Of a DNA stretch of 14,079 bases, positions 1 through 6,641 are shown piece by piece. Numbering within the stretch: position 1 is the stretch's first letter; the number at the start of each line of letters is the position of its first letter. The DNA is taken from positions 1 to 14,079 of the forward strand of contig JAQIDA010000312.1 of the NCBI GenBank assembly GCA_027858275.1, in the 5' to 3' direction. Under the pieces are notes generated by a model. The model saw nothing but the letters and a program-made list of their open reading frames with translations, searched no databases and was not told where the DNA came from. Source of the stretch: Candidatus Kapaibacterium sp. Its GTDB lineage: Bacteria > Bacteroidota > Ignavibacteria > Kapaibacteriales > UBA2268. The translations under genes were made by a program, and so were the position numbers.

Positions 1-2
1 AA

Positions 3-83
3 GCTCCTGCTTAAGAAGTGAAGTAAGAAGCTCGTGCTGTAGATGACAAGAAAGATGCTCCTGCTTAAGAAGACAAGAAAGAA
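3..83 (+). repeat. 27-bp tandem repeat, three copies
   Basis: Units at 3-29, 30-56 and 57-83 each encode nine codons on the pattern A-P/R-A-x-E/D-x-K-K-E/D. Units 1 and 3 share an identical 16-nt core (3-18 and 57-72); unit 2 has diverged (CGT for CCT, GTA for TAA). The repeat keeps the reading frame, as expected for a coding tail that grew by unit duplication. Confidence 0.7.
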
Positions 84-98
84 GAATCTAAAGACTAA
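3..98 (+). pseudogene. 3' end of an unidentified gene with degenerate Ala/Pro/Lys/Glu-rich tail
   Basis: Frame 3 reads a low-complexity tail of the kind seen at the C-termini of some ribosomal or nucleic-acid-binding proteins: APA-stop-EVK-stop-E, then ARAVDDKKD, then APA-stop-EDKKE, then ESKD and a final TAA at 96-98. In-frame TAA codons fall at 12-14, 24-26 and 66-68. The terminator 27 nt after the last TAA supports this strand as the coding strand of an upstream gene. The true stop may be the TAA at 12-14, with the rest a fossil of a longer tail, or the stops may be sequence errors. The body of the gene lies outside the window, so no function can be assigned. Confidence 0.4.
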
Positions 99-124
99 TC
101 AGATTCCTCTCTCAGTATAAAAAC

Positions 125-157
125 CGGCAATCGTTCATTCGATTGCCGTTTTTTTTT
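125..157 (+). terminator. Rho-independent terminator of the upstream gene
   Basis: A perfect 9-bp stem (CGGCAATCG at 125-133 with CGATTGCCG at 140-148) encloses a 6-nt loop and is followed by nine T residues (149-157). It sits 27 nt after the last TAA of the left-edge gene and isolates it from cinA. Confidence 0.93.
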
Positions 158-227
158 AGCTTTTTTTAAATAATATCATATTAATCAGCTTCTGTCACGA
201 ATTATTCATATATTGCTCCGGTATTAT

Positions 228-254
228 TGCAACATAGTGCTTAAGCACTTTGCA
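228..254. repeat. Long interrupted palindrome upstream of cinA
   Basis: AGTGCTTAAGCACT (236-249) is a perfect 14-bp palindrome. It is flanked by TGCAA (228-232) and TTGCA (250-254), with three unpaired bases (CAT, 233-235) on the left only. It could be a protein-binding site or a bulged hairpin. It lies about 140 nt before cinA and matches no regulator site I know. Confidence 0.5.
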
Positions 255-331
255 GAAATGACACTCAATAAATATCGCAGACAGCTGAAGCTATCTGTTG
301 CGAATGCTTGTGATATATATATGAACAGTTT

Positions 332-361
332 AGGCTATTAATTATTAGGCTATTAATTATA
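332..361. repeat. 15-bp tandem duplication upstream of cinA
   Basis: Two adjacent copies of aggctattaattat plus one base (332-346 and 347-361) differ only in the last base. They lie immediately 5' of the cinA start region, in AT-rich DNA that would have to hold the promoter or leader. No function is evident. Confidence 0.7.
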
Positions 362-382
362 CTTTTATTGAAAAAATATTCC

Positions 383-386
383 GGAG
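383..386 (+). promoter_or_regulatory. Ribosome binding site deciding the cinA start
   Basis: GGAG at 383-386 lies 5 nt before a TTG codon at 392. The upstream in-frame TTG at 368 has no Shine-Dalgarno match, only T-rich sequence. The 392 start also places the conserved LTIGDE motif at the usual distance from the N-terminus. Confidence 0.65.
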
Positions 387-391
387 ATAAT

Positions 392-1645
392 TTGCTAAAT
401 ATATCAATTCTTACAATCGGGGACGAAATTTGTATCGGTCAAATCACGAATACAAACGTCGTACATATTTCCGCGGAATTAACAAGAATCGGCGCGAATG
501 TGCTGACTCATTCAACCATCGGCGATGAAAAGAATATTATGCTGAGCGAGATAGATCGTTTGCTGAAAAGCTCGGATGTTCTTATTCTTACCGGAGGACT
601 TGGTCCTACTCACGACGATATTACCAAACCGGTTCTCTGCGAATACTTTGACGATCAACTGATCTACAGAGAGCAGACTCTTGAAAATCTCAGGAAAAGA
701 TACTCAAAGCTGAATATCGAAATGACGGATCGCAATATGCGTCAAGCACAAGTGCCGTCAAAATGCATTTCTCTTGAAAATTCAGCCGGTGCCGCGCCGG
801 GAATAATGTTCGAAAAAGACGGAAGTTATCTTTTCTCTGTTCCGGGAGTTCCGGGCGAAATGCGGGCGATTATGAAGGATCATATCGTTCCGTTTGTCAA
901 AAACATGATTGCGGAGCGTAATGAGAACCTTGTGCTGTACAAGCAAATTATGACATACGGAATCTTCGAATCATCTCTTGCTGATATGATCGGAGACATT
1001 GATAAACTGTTCGACAAGGGAGATTCTCTTGCGTTTCTGCACTCATTCAGAGGTGTAAGATTGCGCATAGGCGTTCACGGTGAATCGCGCCGAGACGCTG
1101 AAACAAAGCTCGCTGTTTTGGAACAGAAAATCCAAGATAAAGTCGGTGAATATATCTACGGGAGCGGCGAGGACTCAATCCCGTCGGCAATCGGAAAGTT
1201 GTTGACTGAGCGGAAACAAACTCTCGCTGTGGCAGAGTCTTGTACTGCCGGTATGTTGGGGAAAGAAATTACTTCAGTATCAGGGAGTTCCGCTTATTTT
1301 TCCGGAGGCGTTCTTGTATATTCAAATGAAATTAAAGAGAAAATTCTTGATGTCAAACATGATACTTTAGTTAAATACGGCGCTGTCAGCGAGCAAACAG
1401 CTTGCGAGCTTGCCGCGAATGTAAGATCAAAATTTAATGCTGATTATTCTCTGTCAATTACAGGAGTTGCAGGGCCCGGCGGCGGAACAGAAGACAAGCC
1501 GGTCGGAACAGTTTGGATAGGATATTCGGATAAAAACGAAACTTTCGCCAAAAAGTATTTTTTCGGCGGAAACAGAGAAATTAACAGGGAAAGATCAGTC
1601 GCAAATGCTCTGGCCTTGCTTTATAAGAAGTTGCGAGGCAAATAA
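392..1645 (+). CDS. cinA: CinA family protein: MoCF-like domain fused to NMN deamidase (PncC) domain
   Basis: This is the two-domain CinA protein, 417 aa from the preferred TTG start (an alternative TTG at 368 would add 8 aa). The N-terminal COG1058/MoCF-biosynthesis-type domain shows LTIGDE near residue 8, GGLGPTHDD at about 68-76 and PGVPGEM further on. In the family this domain acts on ADP-ribose or related nucleotides. The C-terminal PncC domain carries AESCTAG at about 281-287, with the nucleophilic Ser, then GAVSEQTA and ITGVAGPGGG. It deamidates nicotinamide mononucleotide to nicotinate mononucleotide in the cytosolic pyridine nucleotide cycle. Length is normal for the family. The name reflects a competence locus; nothing nearby suggests competence. 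The gene stands alone behind a terminator and converges on the ZIP gene with a 5-nt gap. Confidence 0.95.
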   Translation: MLNISILTIGDEICIGQITNTNVVHISAELTRIGANVLTHSTIGDEKNIMLSEIDRLLKSSDVLILTGGLGPTHDDITKPVLCEYFDDQLIYREQTLENLRKRYSKLNIEMTDRNMRQAQVPSKCISLENSAGAAPGIMFEKDGSYLFSVPGVPGEMRAIMKDHIVPFVKNMIAERNENLVLYKQIMTYGIFESSLADMIGDIDKLFDKGDSLAFLHSFRGVRLRIGVHGESRRDAETKLAVLEQKIQDKVGEYIYGSGEDSIPSAIGKLLTERKQTLAVAESCTAGMLGKEITSVSGSSAYFSGGVLVYSNEIKEKILDVKHDTLVKYGAVSEQTACELAANVRSKFNADYSLSITGVAGPGGGTEDKPVGTVWIGYSDKNETFAKKYFFGGNREINRERSVANALALLYKKLRGK

Positions 1646-1650
1646 TCTTT

Positions 1651-2466
1651 TTATCCTAAGGCAGTATCCAGTAACATCATTGTCGCAAAACCGAGCATAG
1701 CGCCGATTGTTGACATATCAGTTTCGTTTCCGGTCTGAGATTCGGGGATCAGTTCTTCGACGACTACGAAAATCATGGCTCCGGCGGCAAAGGCGAGGGC
1801 GTATGGCAAAATCGGAGTGATGAATATCACCATTGCCGCACCTACAACACCCGCTACGGGTTCTACAATTCCGGACATTTGACCGTACCAAAAAGCTTTG
1901 AATCTGCCGAAACCTTCTCGACGCAATGGGATGGATACCGCGGCGCCTTCGGGGAAATTTTGTAGAGACATACCAATTGTCAGGGCTATCGCTCCGCTCA
2001 ATATCATTGGATCGGCGTTGACGGCTAAGGCTCCGAAAGCTACTCCTATGGCAAGTCCTTCGGGTATATTGTGCAATGTAATCGCCAACACGAGCAATAT
2101 GCTTCGATGCCAAGATGTTTTAATACCCTCCGCGTTTTCCATGGGGAGACCTAAATGCAGATGGGGCAAAGTTCTGTCGAATATAAACAGGAAGAGTCCG
2201 CCGGCTAAAAATCCGACTACTGCCGGAACCCAAGGGATCTCTCCGTTTGCCTCGGCAATTTCCATCGCGGGATTGAGCAATGACCAGAAACTGGCGGCAA
2301 TCATAACGCCGGCCGCATAGCCGAGCATGGCGTTCAGTGCTTTCTGATTAATTGTTTTGAAGAAGAAAACCATTGCCGAACCGAGCGCGGTGGCAAGCCA
2401 CGTTAATATCGTAGCAAACAACGCCAACAAGATCGGATCATATTGCATAATTTGTTCGTAAGACAT
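1651..2466 (-). CDS. ZIP family divalent metal transporter (GufA/ZupT-like)
   Basis: This 271-aa inner-membrane protein belongs to the ZIP family, which moves Zn2+ and often Fe2+ or Mn2+ into the cytoplasm. Hydrophobic segments fall near residues 11-36, 45-66, 79-97, 121-150, 152-175, 196-217, 219-237 and 254-270, matching the eight-helix ZIP fold. The metal-site signatures are HNIPEG (132-137) in TM4 and QNFPEG (169-174) in TM5; Gln in place of the His of ZupT is the GufA-type variant. VVEELIPES (235-243) adds the late-helix acidic motif. The His-rich loop at PHLHLG (101-106) is short. A strong AGGAGG ribosome site (2471-2476) lies 4 nt before the ATG. No DtxR-type operator like that of feoA is visible upstream. 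Specificity for Zn, Fe or Mn cannot be read from the sequence. Confidence 0.92.
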   Translation of the reverse strand: MSYEQIMQYDPILLALFATILTWLATALGSAMVFFFKTINQKALNAMLGYAAGVMIAASFWSLLNPAMEIAEANGEIPWVPAVVGFLAGGLFLFIFDRTLPHLHLGLPMENAEGIKTSWHRSILLVLAITLHNIPEGLAIGVAFGALAVNADPMILSGAIALTIGMSLQNFPEGAAVSIPLRREGFGRFKAFWYGQMSGIVEPVAGVVGAAMVIFITPILPYALAFAAGAMIFVVVEELIPESQTGNETDMSTIGAMLGFATMMLLDTALG

Positions 2467-2552
2467 GTTTCCTCCTGTTATGGGCTATGACTATAAAGAA
2501 GCGTAGACTCACTATTAGAGCCGGTATTGCATTTTGCATAATTTTATAAGAA

Positions 2553-2664
2553 AAGAACTACTCCGCCCTATCGGGCACCCCCTCCTTGGAAAAGGATGGG
2601 AGCTTTAAGAATCTTTTCATGTCCCCCCGCCTGCTAAGGAGGGGGATAGGGGTGGTTCTTAGGA
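2553..2664. repeat. Inverted pair of C-rich intergenic repeats
   Basis: The top strand from 2553 (aagaactactccgccctatc, then a C-rich run and ctcctt) matches the reverse complement of the right half, which reads aagaaccacccctatcccc and ctccttagc from about 2659 backwards. The two copies face each other around a spacer of about 20 nt (2601-2621). Similar C-rich, G-rich intergenic elements recur in genomes of the Bacteroidota/Ignavibacteriota/Kapabacteria group. This pair fills most of the 212-nt gap between the alkylation repair gene and the ZIP gene, and could form a long hairpin in transcripts running from one to the other. No transposase is present. Confidence 0.65.
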
Positions 2665-2678
2665 CAGCACTCTAAAAC

Positions 2679-3401
2679 TCAGCATCTCGCCGATTTACGT
2701 TTCTTCCCAATTCTCCCCTTGTCAACCACCTTTTTGATATAGTCTTTCGCAAGCGGAACTTTGCAAGCCGTTCCACCCATATCGACTTCAACCTTGCCGA
2801 TTCTGCCGCCGACCTCAGAGGCCTTAGCCGTCAGTTCGCTAATATACGCGCCCACTGCGATCACAAAGCCGTTCATAGTATATCGAACCTGGTTTTGGGC
2901 ATTGTGAACATTCTTCTCGGCCCTGTCCAACAGCGACGAATACATCTCAATATCAAGCTCACTGTCTTCTTTCAGTGCTGCGTAATACCCAAGTGTAGCC
3001 CATCCGCAAGATGCAATTCTCTCCTCGTCTGATTCCATCCATTCCAAAGCAAGCTCAATAGCGTACGGGCTTTCAGCAGCCACCCAGGGAACGGGATATT
3101 CACTGATCATATACCAATAGGCTCCGTCGGCCCACTGTCTCAGCTCATCCTTTGAAATCTTTGATTCATCTGCAATCAGCCCCGCCATATACATCGCGTC
3201 AGAATTGCCGGTAGCATACAGCTCTAAGGAGAGCTCATGGTCTTTCTTGATCTTCTTTACTATCTTTTTGACATCTTGAACTTTCACCCCGTAATAAGGT
3301 TCTCTTGCTCCGTGTCTCATATACGTTTTTTTAGTGTTTTCGTCAGCATATCCCTTTAGTTCTGTCATAACTTCTTGCAAAGTCATTTTAATCTTTTTCA
3401 T
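2679..3401 (-). CDS. DNA alkylation repair protein, AlkD-like HEAT-repeat family
   Basis: This 240-aa cytosolic protein resembles the DNA alkylation repair family (COG4912, PF08713), an array of helical HEAT-like repeats that in AlkD removes N3- and N7-alkylated purines. Visible family features are the early YGVKVQDVKKIVKKI stretch (about 37-51), the Trp/Tyr-rich ADGAYWYMISEYPVPWV stretch, the CGWATLGYYA helix, the HNAQNQVRYTMNGFVIAVG segment and the basic end RIGKKRKSARC. Length fits the family. I cannot confirm AlkD's catalytic Asp/Trp constellation from reading alone, so glycosylase activity is inferred. Start chosen: ATG at 3401, with no good Shine-Dalgarno; a second ATG five codons later has none either. 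It lies upstream of ZIP on the same strand but is separated by repeats, so an operon is doubtful. Confidence 0.88.
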   Translation of the reverse strand: MKKIKMTLQEVMTELKGYADENTKKTYMRHGAREPYYGVKVQDVKKIVKKIKKDHELSLELYATGNSDAMYMAGLIADESKISKDELRQWADGAYWYMISEYPVPWVAAESPYAIELALEWMESDEERIASCGWATLGYYAALKEDSELDIEMYSSLLDRAEKNVHNAQNQVRYTMNGFVIAVGAYISELTAKASEVGGRIGKVEVDMGGTACKVPLAKDYIKKVVDKGRIGKKRKSARC

Positions 3402-3588
3402 ATTTTTGTCTTTTTTTAAATGTTAATCAATAATATAAGTCAACGAAAAGAGCAGACAATCTATTGCCGAGGCTTTGAATTCAGAAGTTTTTCAAACATT
3501 TATCCTCTAAGTTTTTCAGGTCTGATCAATTAGTGTTATATTGCGGGATTGTTGAAATTAAAAAGTACTTACAATATAGGTAGAAATT

Positions 3589-6561
3589 ATGTTTAAAAGA
3601 TGTTTTAGTTTTCTGTTCCTCCTGATGTTATTTGTCAGTTCCGCCAATGCCGAGAGGAAATTTGTCCTTTATGAAAGCGCGAACGGCGAAGCTGTTGACA
3701 TAGAAACTCTTGCCGCAAAGACTCTGGACGCCGACATTATTTTCTTTGGTGAATTCCATGACGACAGTCTTATTCATGCGATTCAAGAGGAATATTTGAA
3801 CGAAATGTATAAACTGAATTCCGCGACGGTTGCTTCGTTCGAAATGTTCGAAAGAGACAATCAAGACGTCTTGACAGATTATATAAAAGGCAAGATCAGC
3901 GAAGAAGTATTTTTAGAAAAATGTCGCACTTGGCCCGACTATAAAACTGATTACCGTCCTTTGATCGAAGCGACCAAAGCCCAAGGCGCAGCCGCAATAG
4001 CCGCGAATATACCCCGAAAATACGCAAGCGTGTTCGCACAGGGCGGAATGACTGCCATAGACAAACTGCCACCTGCCGAAAGAGCATTTATCGCTCGAGA
4101 TATTAATATCATTAATGATCAATATCGCGAAGAATTTTTTGATACAATGATCTCGAATTTCGGGTTCAAAAAAGACAGTATTTCAGCGAATCAATCCAAC
4201 AGCATCCAACTTTTCTACGGCGCGCAGATTCTCAAAGATGAAACGATGGCAGAAAGCATAGTTGATTATTTCAACGCCAACCCCGGCTCAAAAATCATTC
4301 ATTTCAACGGCGCGTTTCATTCAAACGCCTCCCTCGGCACGGCACAGAAAGTTCTTGCCCGCAACCCGAAACTCAAAATTGCCGTTATTTCCCCCTATTA
4401 TATTGAACAAGGCAAAGAAATAAGCTTTGTAGATGACAACAAAAGTATCGGAGATTATCTGATCGCCCTCACGCCCAAAGCCCCCAAAAAATTCTCTCGG
4501 ATGAGCATGGCAGGGCACATGAAAGGTAATTGCATAGTAAAACATGATATCAATATTACTCTTGATCCGACAAACAACAACTTGACCGGCTCGGACAATA
4601 TAACATTCAAGAACCCTGTAATTCTCAGTGCTGCCGTCGAGATATTGAACGATCTCAAAATCAGCAAAGTCTCATCTCCAAACGGTACTTTGGAATATGA
4701 AATCAGCACAAAGGGTGATAGTCAGGAAATATTAATAACACCCGCCGGCCGAGAATTATCCGATGTGAAAATTGAATACAGCGGCTCAATCTACAACAAG
4801 CCCGGCGAAACAAGCATCAAAAAAAGACACGCCAATTCAGCCGGAATGATCTCATCTGCTGAAGGCGAAGGAGTTTATCTCCCGGCAGGAAGTTTCTGCC
4901 CTTATACAGAAGATGATATGGCAGATTTTAAAATCAGCATGACTTATCCGAATGATATAAATGTTATTACTTCGGGTATTATTACATCAGAAGTCACTGA
5001 CGGAAATATGGTTACTAAAACTATCGAGACCGAAGTCAAAGCCGATCATCTTACCTTAGTCGGCGGCAAATACAGCATGATCGATTCAGTTTTCGACGGC
5101 GTGACCTTTGCTGTCCATACCTTGAAACCCAACCGCTCTGCAGGCAAATATCTTTCTGCAATGGTTGATTACTACAAGCTATACACAAATATGTTCGGCA
5201 AATATCCTTTCAAGAATTTCAATTTAGTTGAGAATTTCTTCGCAACCGGCTTCGGTATGCCGGGCTACACATTGTTATCAGGCAGACTCTTGCAGATGCC
5301 CTGGGTCGTACTCTCACCGGGAGCATTGGCTCATGAATTTGTGCATAACTGGTGGGGCAACTCAGTCTTCGTGAACAATTCGACAGGCAATTGGTGCGAA
5401 GGACTTACAACATTCTCCTCCAATTATTATTACAATGTTCTGACAGGCAACAAAGACAAAGCACTCAAATGGAAGCAAAAAGCACTTCTCGCCGTCGAGA
5501 ATTTGCCCGCTGATAAAAACTATCCTGTTTCAGAATTTGAATATCAACGAAATACCGACGACGCAGTGATAGGTTATTCCAAATCTGCAATGGTCTTCAA
5601 TGAGATTTATAAATTAATGGGCAAAGAGCATTTCTTCGCCGCCCTGAAAACATTCGCCTCTAAGTACAAAGGTCGCCGCGCTTCTTGGATGAGCCTCAAG
5701 TATACATTCAATATGTACGCAAGAAAACACAAGCTTGATCTGCCTCTGATGCGAATTTTCAACCAATGGCTAAACACAAAAGAAATCCCGTTTATTAAAC
5801 TGGAGAATGCTGAGTATACAGACGGCAAGCTGAATTTCTCAATTAGTCAAAGCCTCAAATATCAATTATCAATCCCTGTGCGAATGACTTTTGCCGATAC
5901 AGTTATGTGGAATAATTTCGTTTTGGCTGACAGTGTCGCTGACTTCAGTTTCGACGCTCCCGGCAAACCTTTGTCAATTGAAATTGATCCCGAATACGGC
6001 ACATTGCGCAGACTTAATTCATGGGAAAAACCATTCACAATGGGCAACACTCTGAACAGCAAACCAATAATTATTCTGCCTTCCAAATTATCTGCCGATT
6101 ACGATAAAACAGTTCTCTTCGTCGAAAATTTGAAAGAAAACGGATATGATGTTGACTATAAATCTGCGGATATTCTCTCAGACAGCGATTGGAAAAACAG
6201 ACCGATGATGCTCCTCGGCAATCCGGCAAACAATCCCTTGATGATGAAAATCAATTCAAAACTACCGAATGATATCAGATTGGCAGGCAAGAAATTAACG
6301 ATTGAGGGCAAAAGCTACGACATCGACAAACACACTTTTTCTCTGAATTCCGCACATCCTGACAACCCGGAATTGCCGGCAACATTAATTGCTTTCGACA
6401 GCATCGATTCAGAAAAAAGCCTTAGCAGATTGTTCCATTATATGACCGCGTCCATACTTCTGATCGACAAAAAGAAAGGTCGCAGACCGTTGATTATGAA
6501 AGAACTGCTTCCGGAAACAACTCAAAACAACAGCATGAGATATGTCTTCCCGCAGAAATAA
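3589..6561 (+). CDS. Exported ChaN-like domain / M1-type zinc metallopeptidase fusion
   Basis: This 990-aa protein opens with a signal peptide (residues 1-21, hydrophobic core FSFLFLLMLFV, cleavage likely after ANA), so it acts outside the cytoplasm. Residues about 25-295 are a ChaN-like domain (PF04187, Cofac_haem_bdg; ChaN and PhuW bind haem): FFGEFHDD at 52-59, a second His at 63, and NGAFH at 240-244. Residues about 311-820 are an M1-like peptidase. They hold HEFVH (582-586), NWWGN straight after it, a third zinc ligand Glu604 in NWCEG, and the transition-state Tyr663 in GYSKS. The exopeptidase motif GAMEN is replaced by GFGMP (554-558). Residues 825-990 form an unassigned alpha/beta-looking domain with LLGNPANNP. 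It is apparently monocistronic, flanked by the alkylation repair gene on the other strand and a broken binding-protein gene. Haem-linked proteolysis is a hypothesis only. Confidence 0.85.
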   Translation: MFKRCFSFLFLLMLFVSSANAERKFVLYESANGEAVDIETLAAKTLDADIIFFGEFHDDSLIHAIQEEYLNEMYKLNSATVASFEMFERDNQDVLTDYIKGKISEEVFLEKCRTWPDYKTDYRPLIEATKAQGAAAIAANIPRKYASVFAQGGMTAIDKLPPAERAFIARDINIINDQYREEFFDTMISNFGFKKDSISANQSNSIQLFYGAQILKDETMAESIVDYFNANPGSKIIHFNGAFHSNASLGTAQKVLARNPKLKIAVISPYYIEQGKEISFVDDNKSIGDYLIALTPKAPKKFSRMSMAGHMKGNCIVKHDINITLDPTNNNLTGSDNITFKNPVILSAAVEILNDLKISKVSSPNGTLEYEISTKGDSQEILITPAGRELSDVKIEYSGSIYNKPGETSIKKRHANSAGMISSAEGEGVYLPAGSFCPYTEDDMADFKISMTYPNDINVITSGIITSEVTDGNMVTKTIETEVKADHLTLVGGKYSMIDSVFDGVTFAVHTLKPNRSAGKYLSAMVDYYKLYTNMFGKYPFKNFNLVENFFATGFGMPGYTLLSGRLLQMPWVVLSPGALAHEFVHNWWGNSVFVNNSTGNWCEGLTTFSSNYYYNVLTGNKDKALKWKQKALLAVENLPADKNYPVSEFEYQRNTDDAVIGYSKSAMVFNEIYKLMGKEHFFAALKTFASKYKGRRASWMSLKYTFNMYARKHKLDLPLMRIFNQWLNTKEIPFIKLENAEYTDGKLNFSISQSLKYQLSIPVRMTFADTVMWNNFVLADSVADFSFDAPGKPLSIEIDPEYGTLRRLNSWEKPFTMGNTLNSKPIIILPSKLSADYDKTVLFVENLKENGYDVDYKSADILSDSDWKNRPMMLLGNPANNPLMMKINSKLPNDIRLAGKKLTIEGKSYDIDKHTFSLNSAHPDNPELPATLIAFDSIDSEKSLSRLFHYMTASILLIDKKKGRRPLIMKELLPETTQNNSMRYVFPQK

Positions 6562-6641
6562 TGTATCTTTTTACCGGTAGCTCTTCCTTCAAAGAAGGGC
6601 TGCCAAATTTCTAAAAAAATTTCCGTATTACTGAAACCCTG

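Noticed and set aside
1718..2320. Long open frames on both strands inside the ZIP gene.
   Set aside because: They are shadows of the ZIP coding sequence: Arg/Ser-rich or Pro-rich translations without ribosome sites or family motifs.
6562..6641. Possible terminator after the ChaN-M1 gene (CCTTC-AAA-GAAGG).
   Set aside because: The stem is only 5 bp and is not followed by a T run, so it is too weak to report as a terminator.
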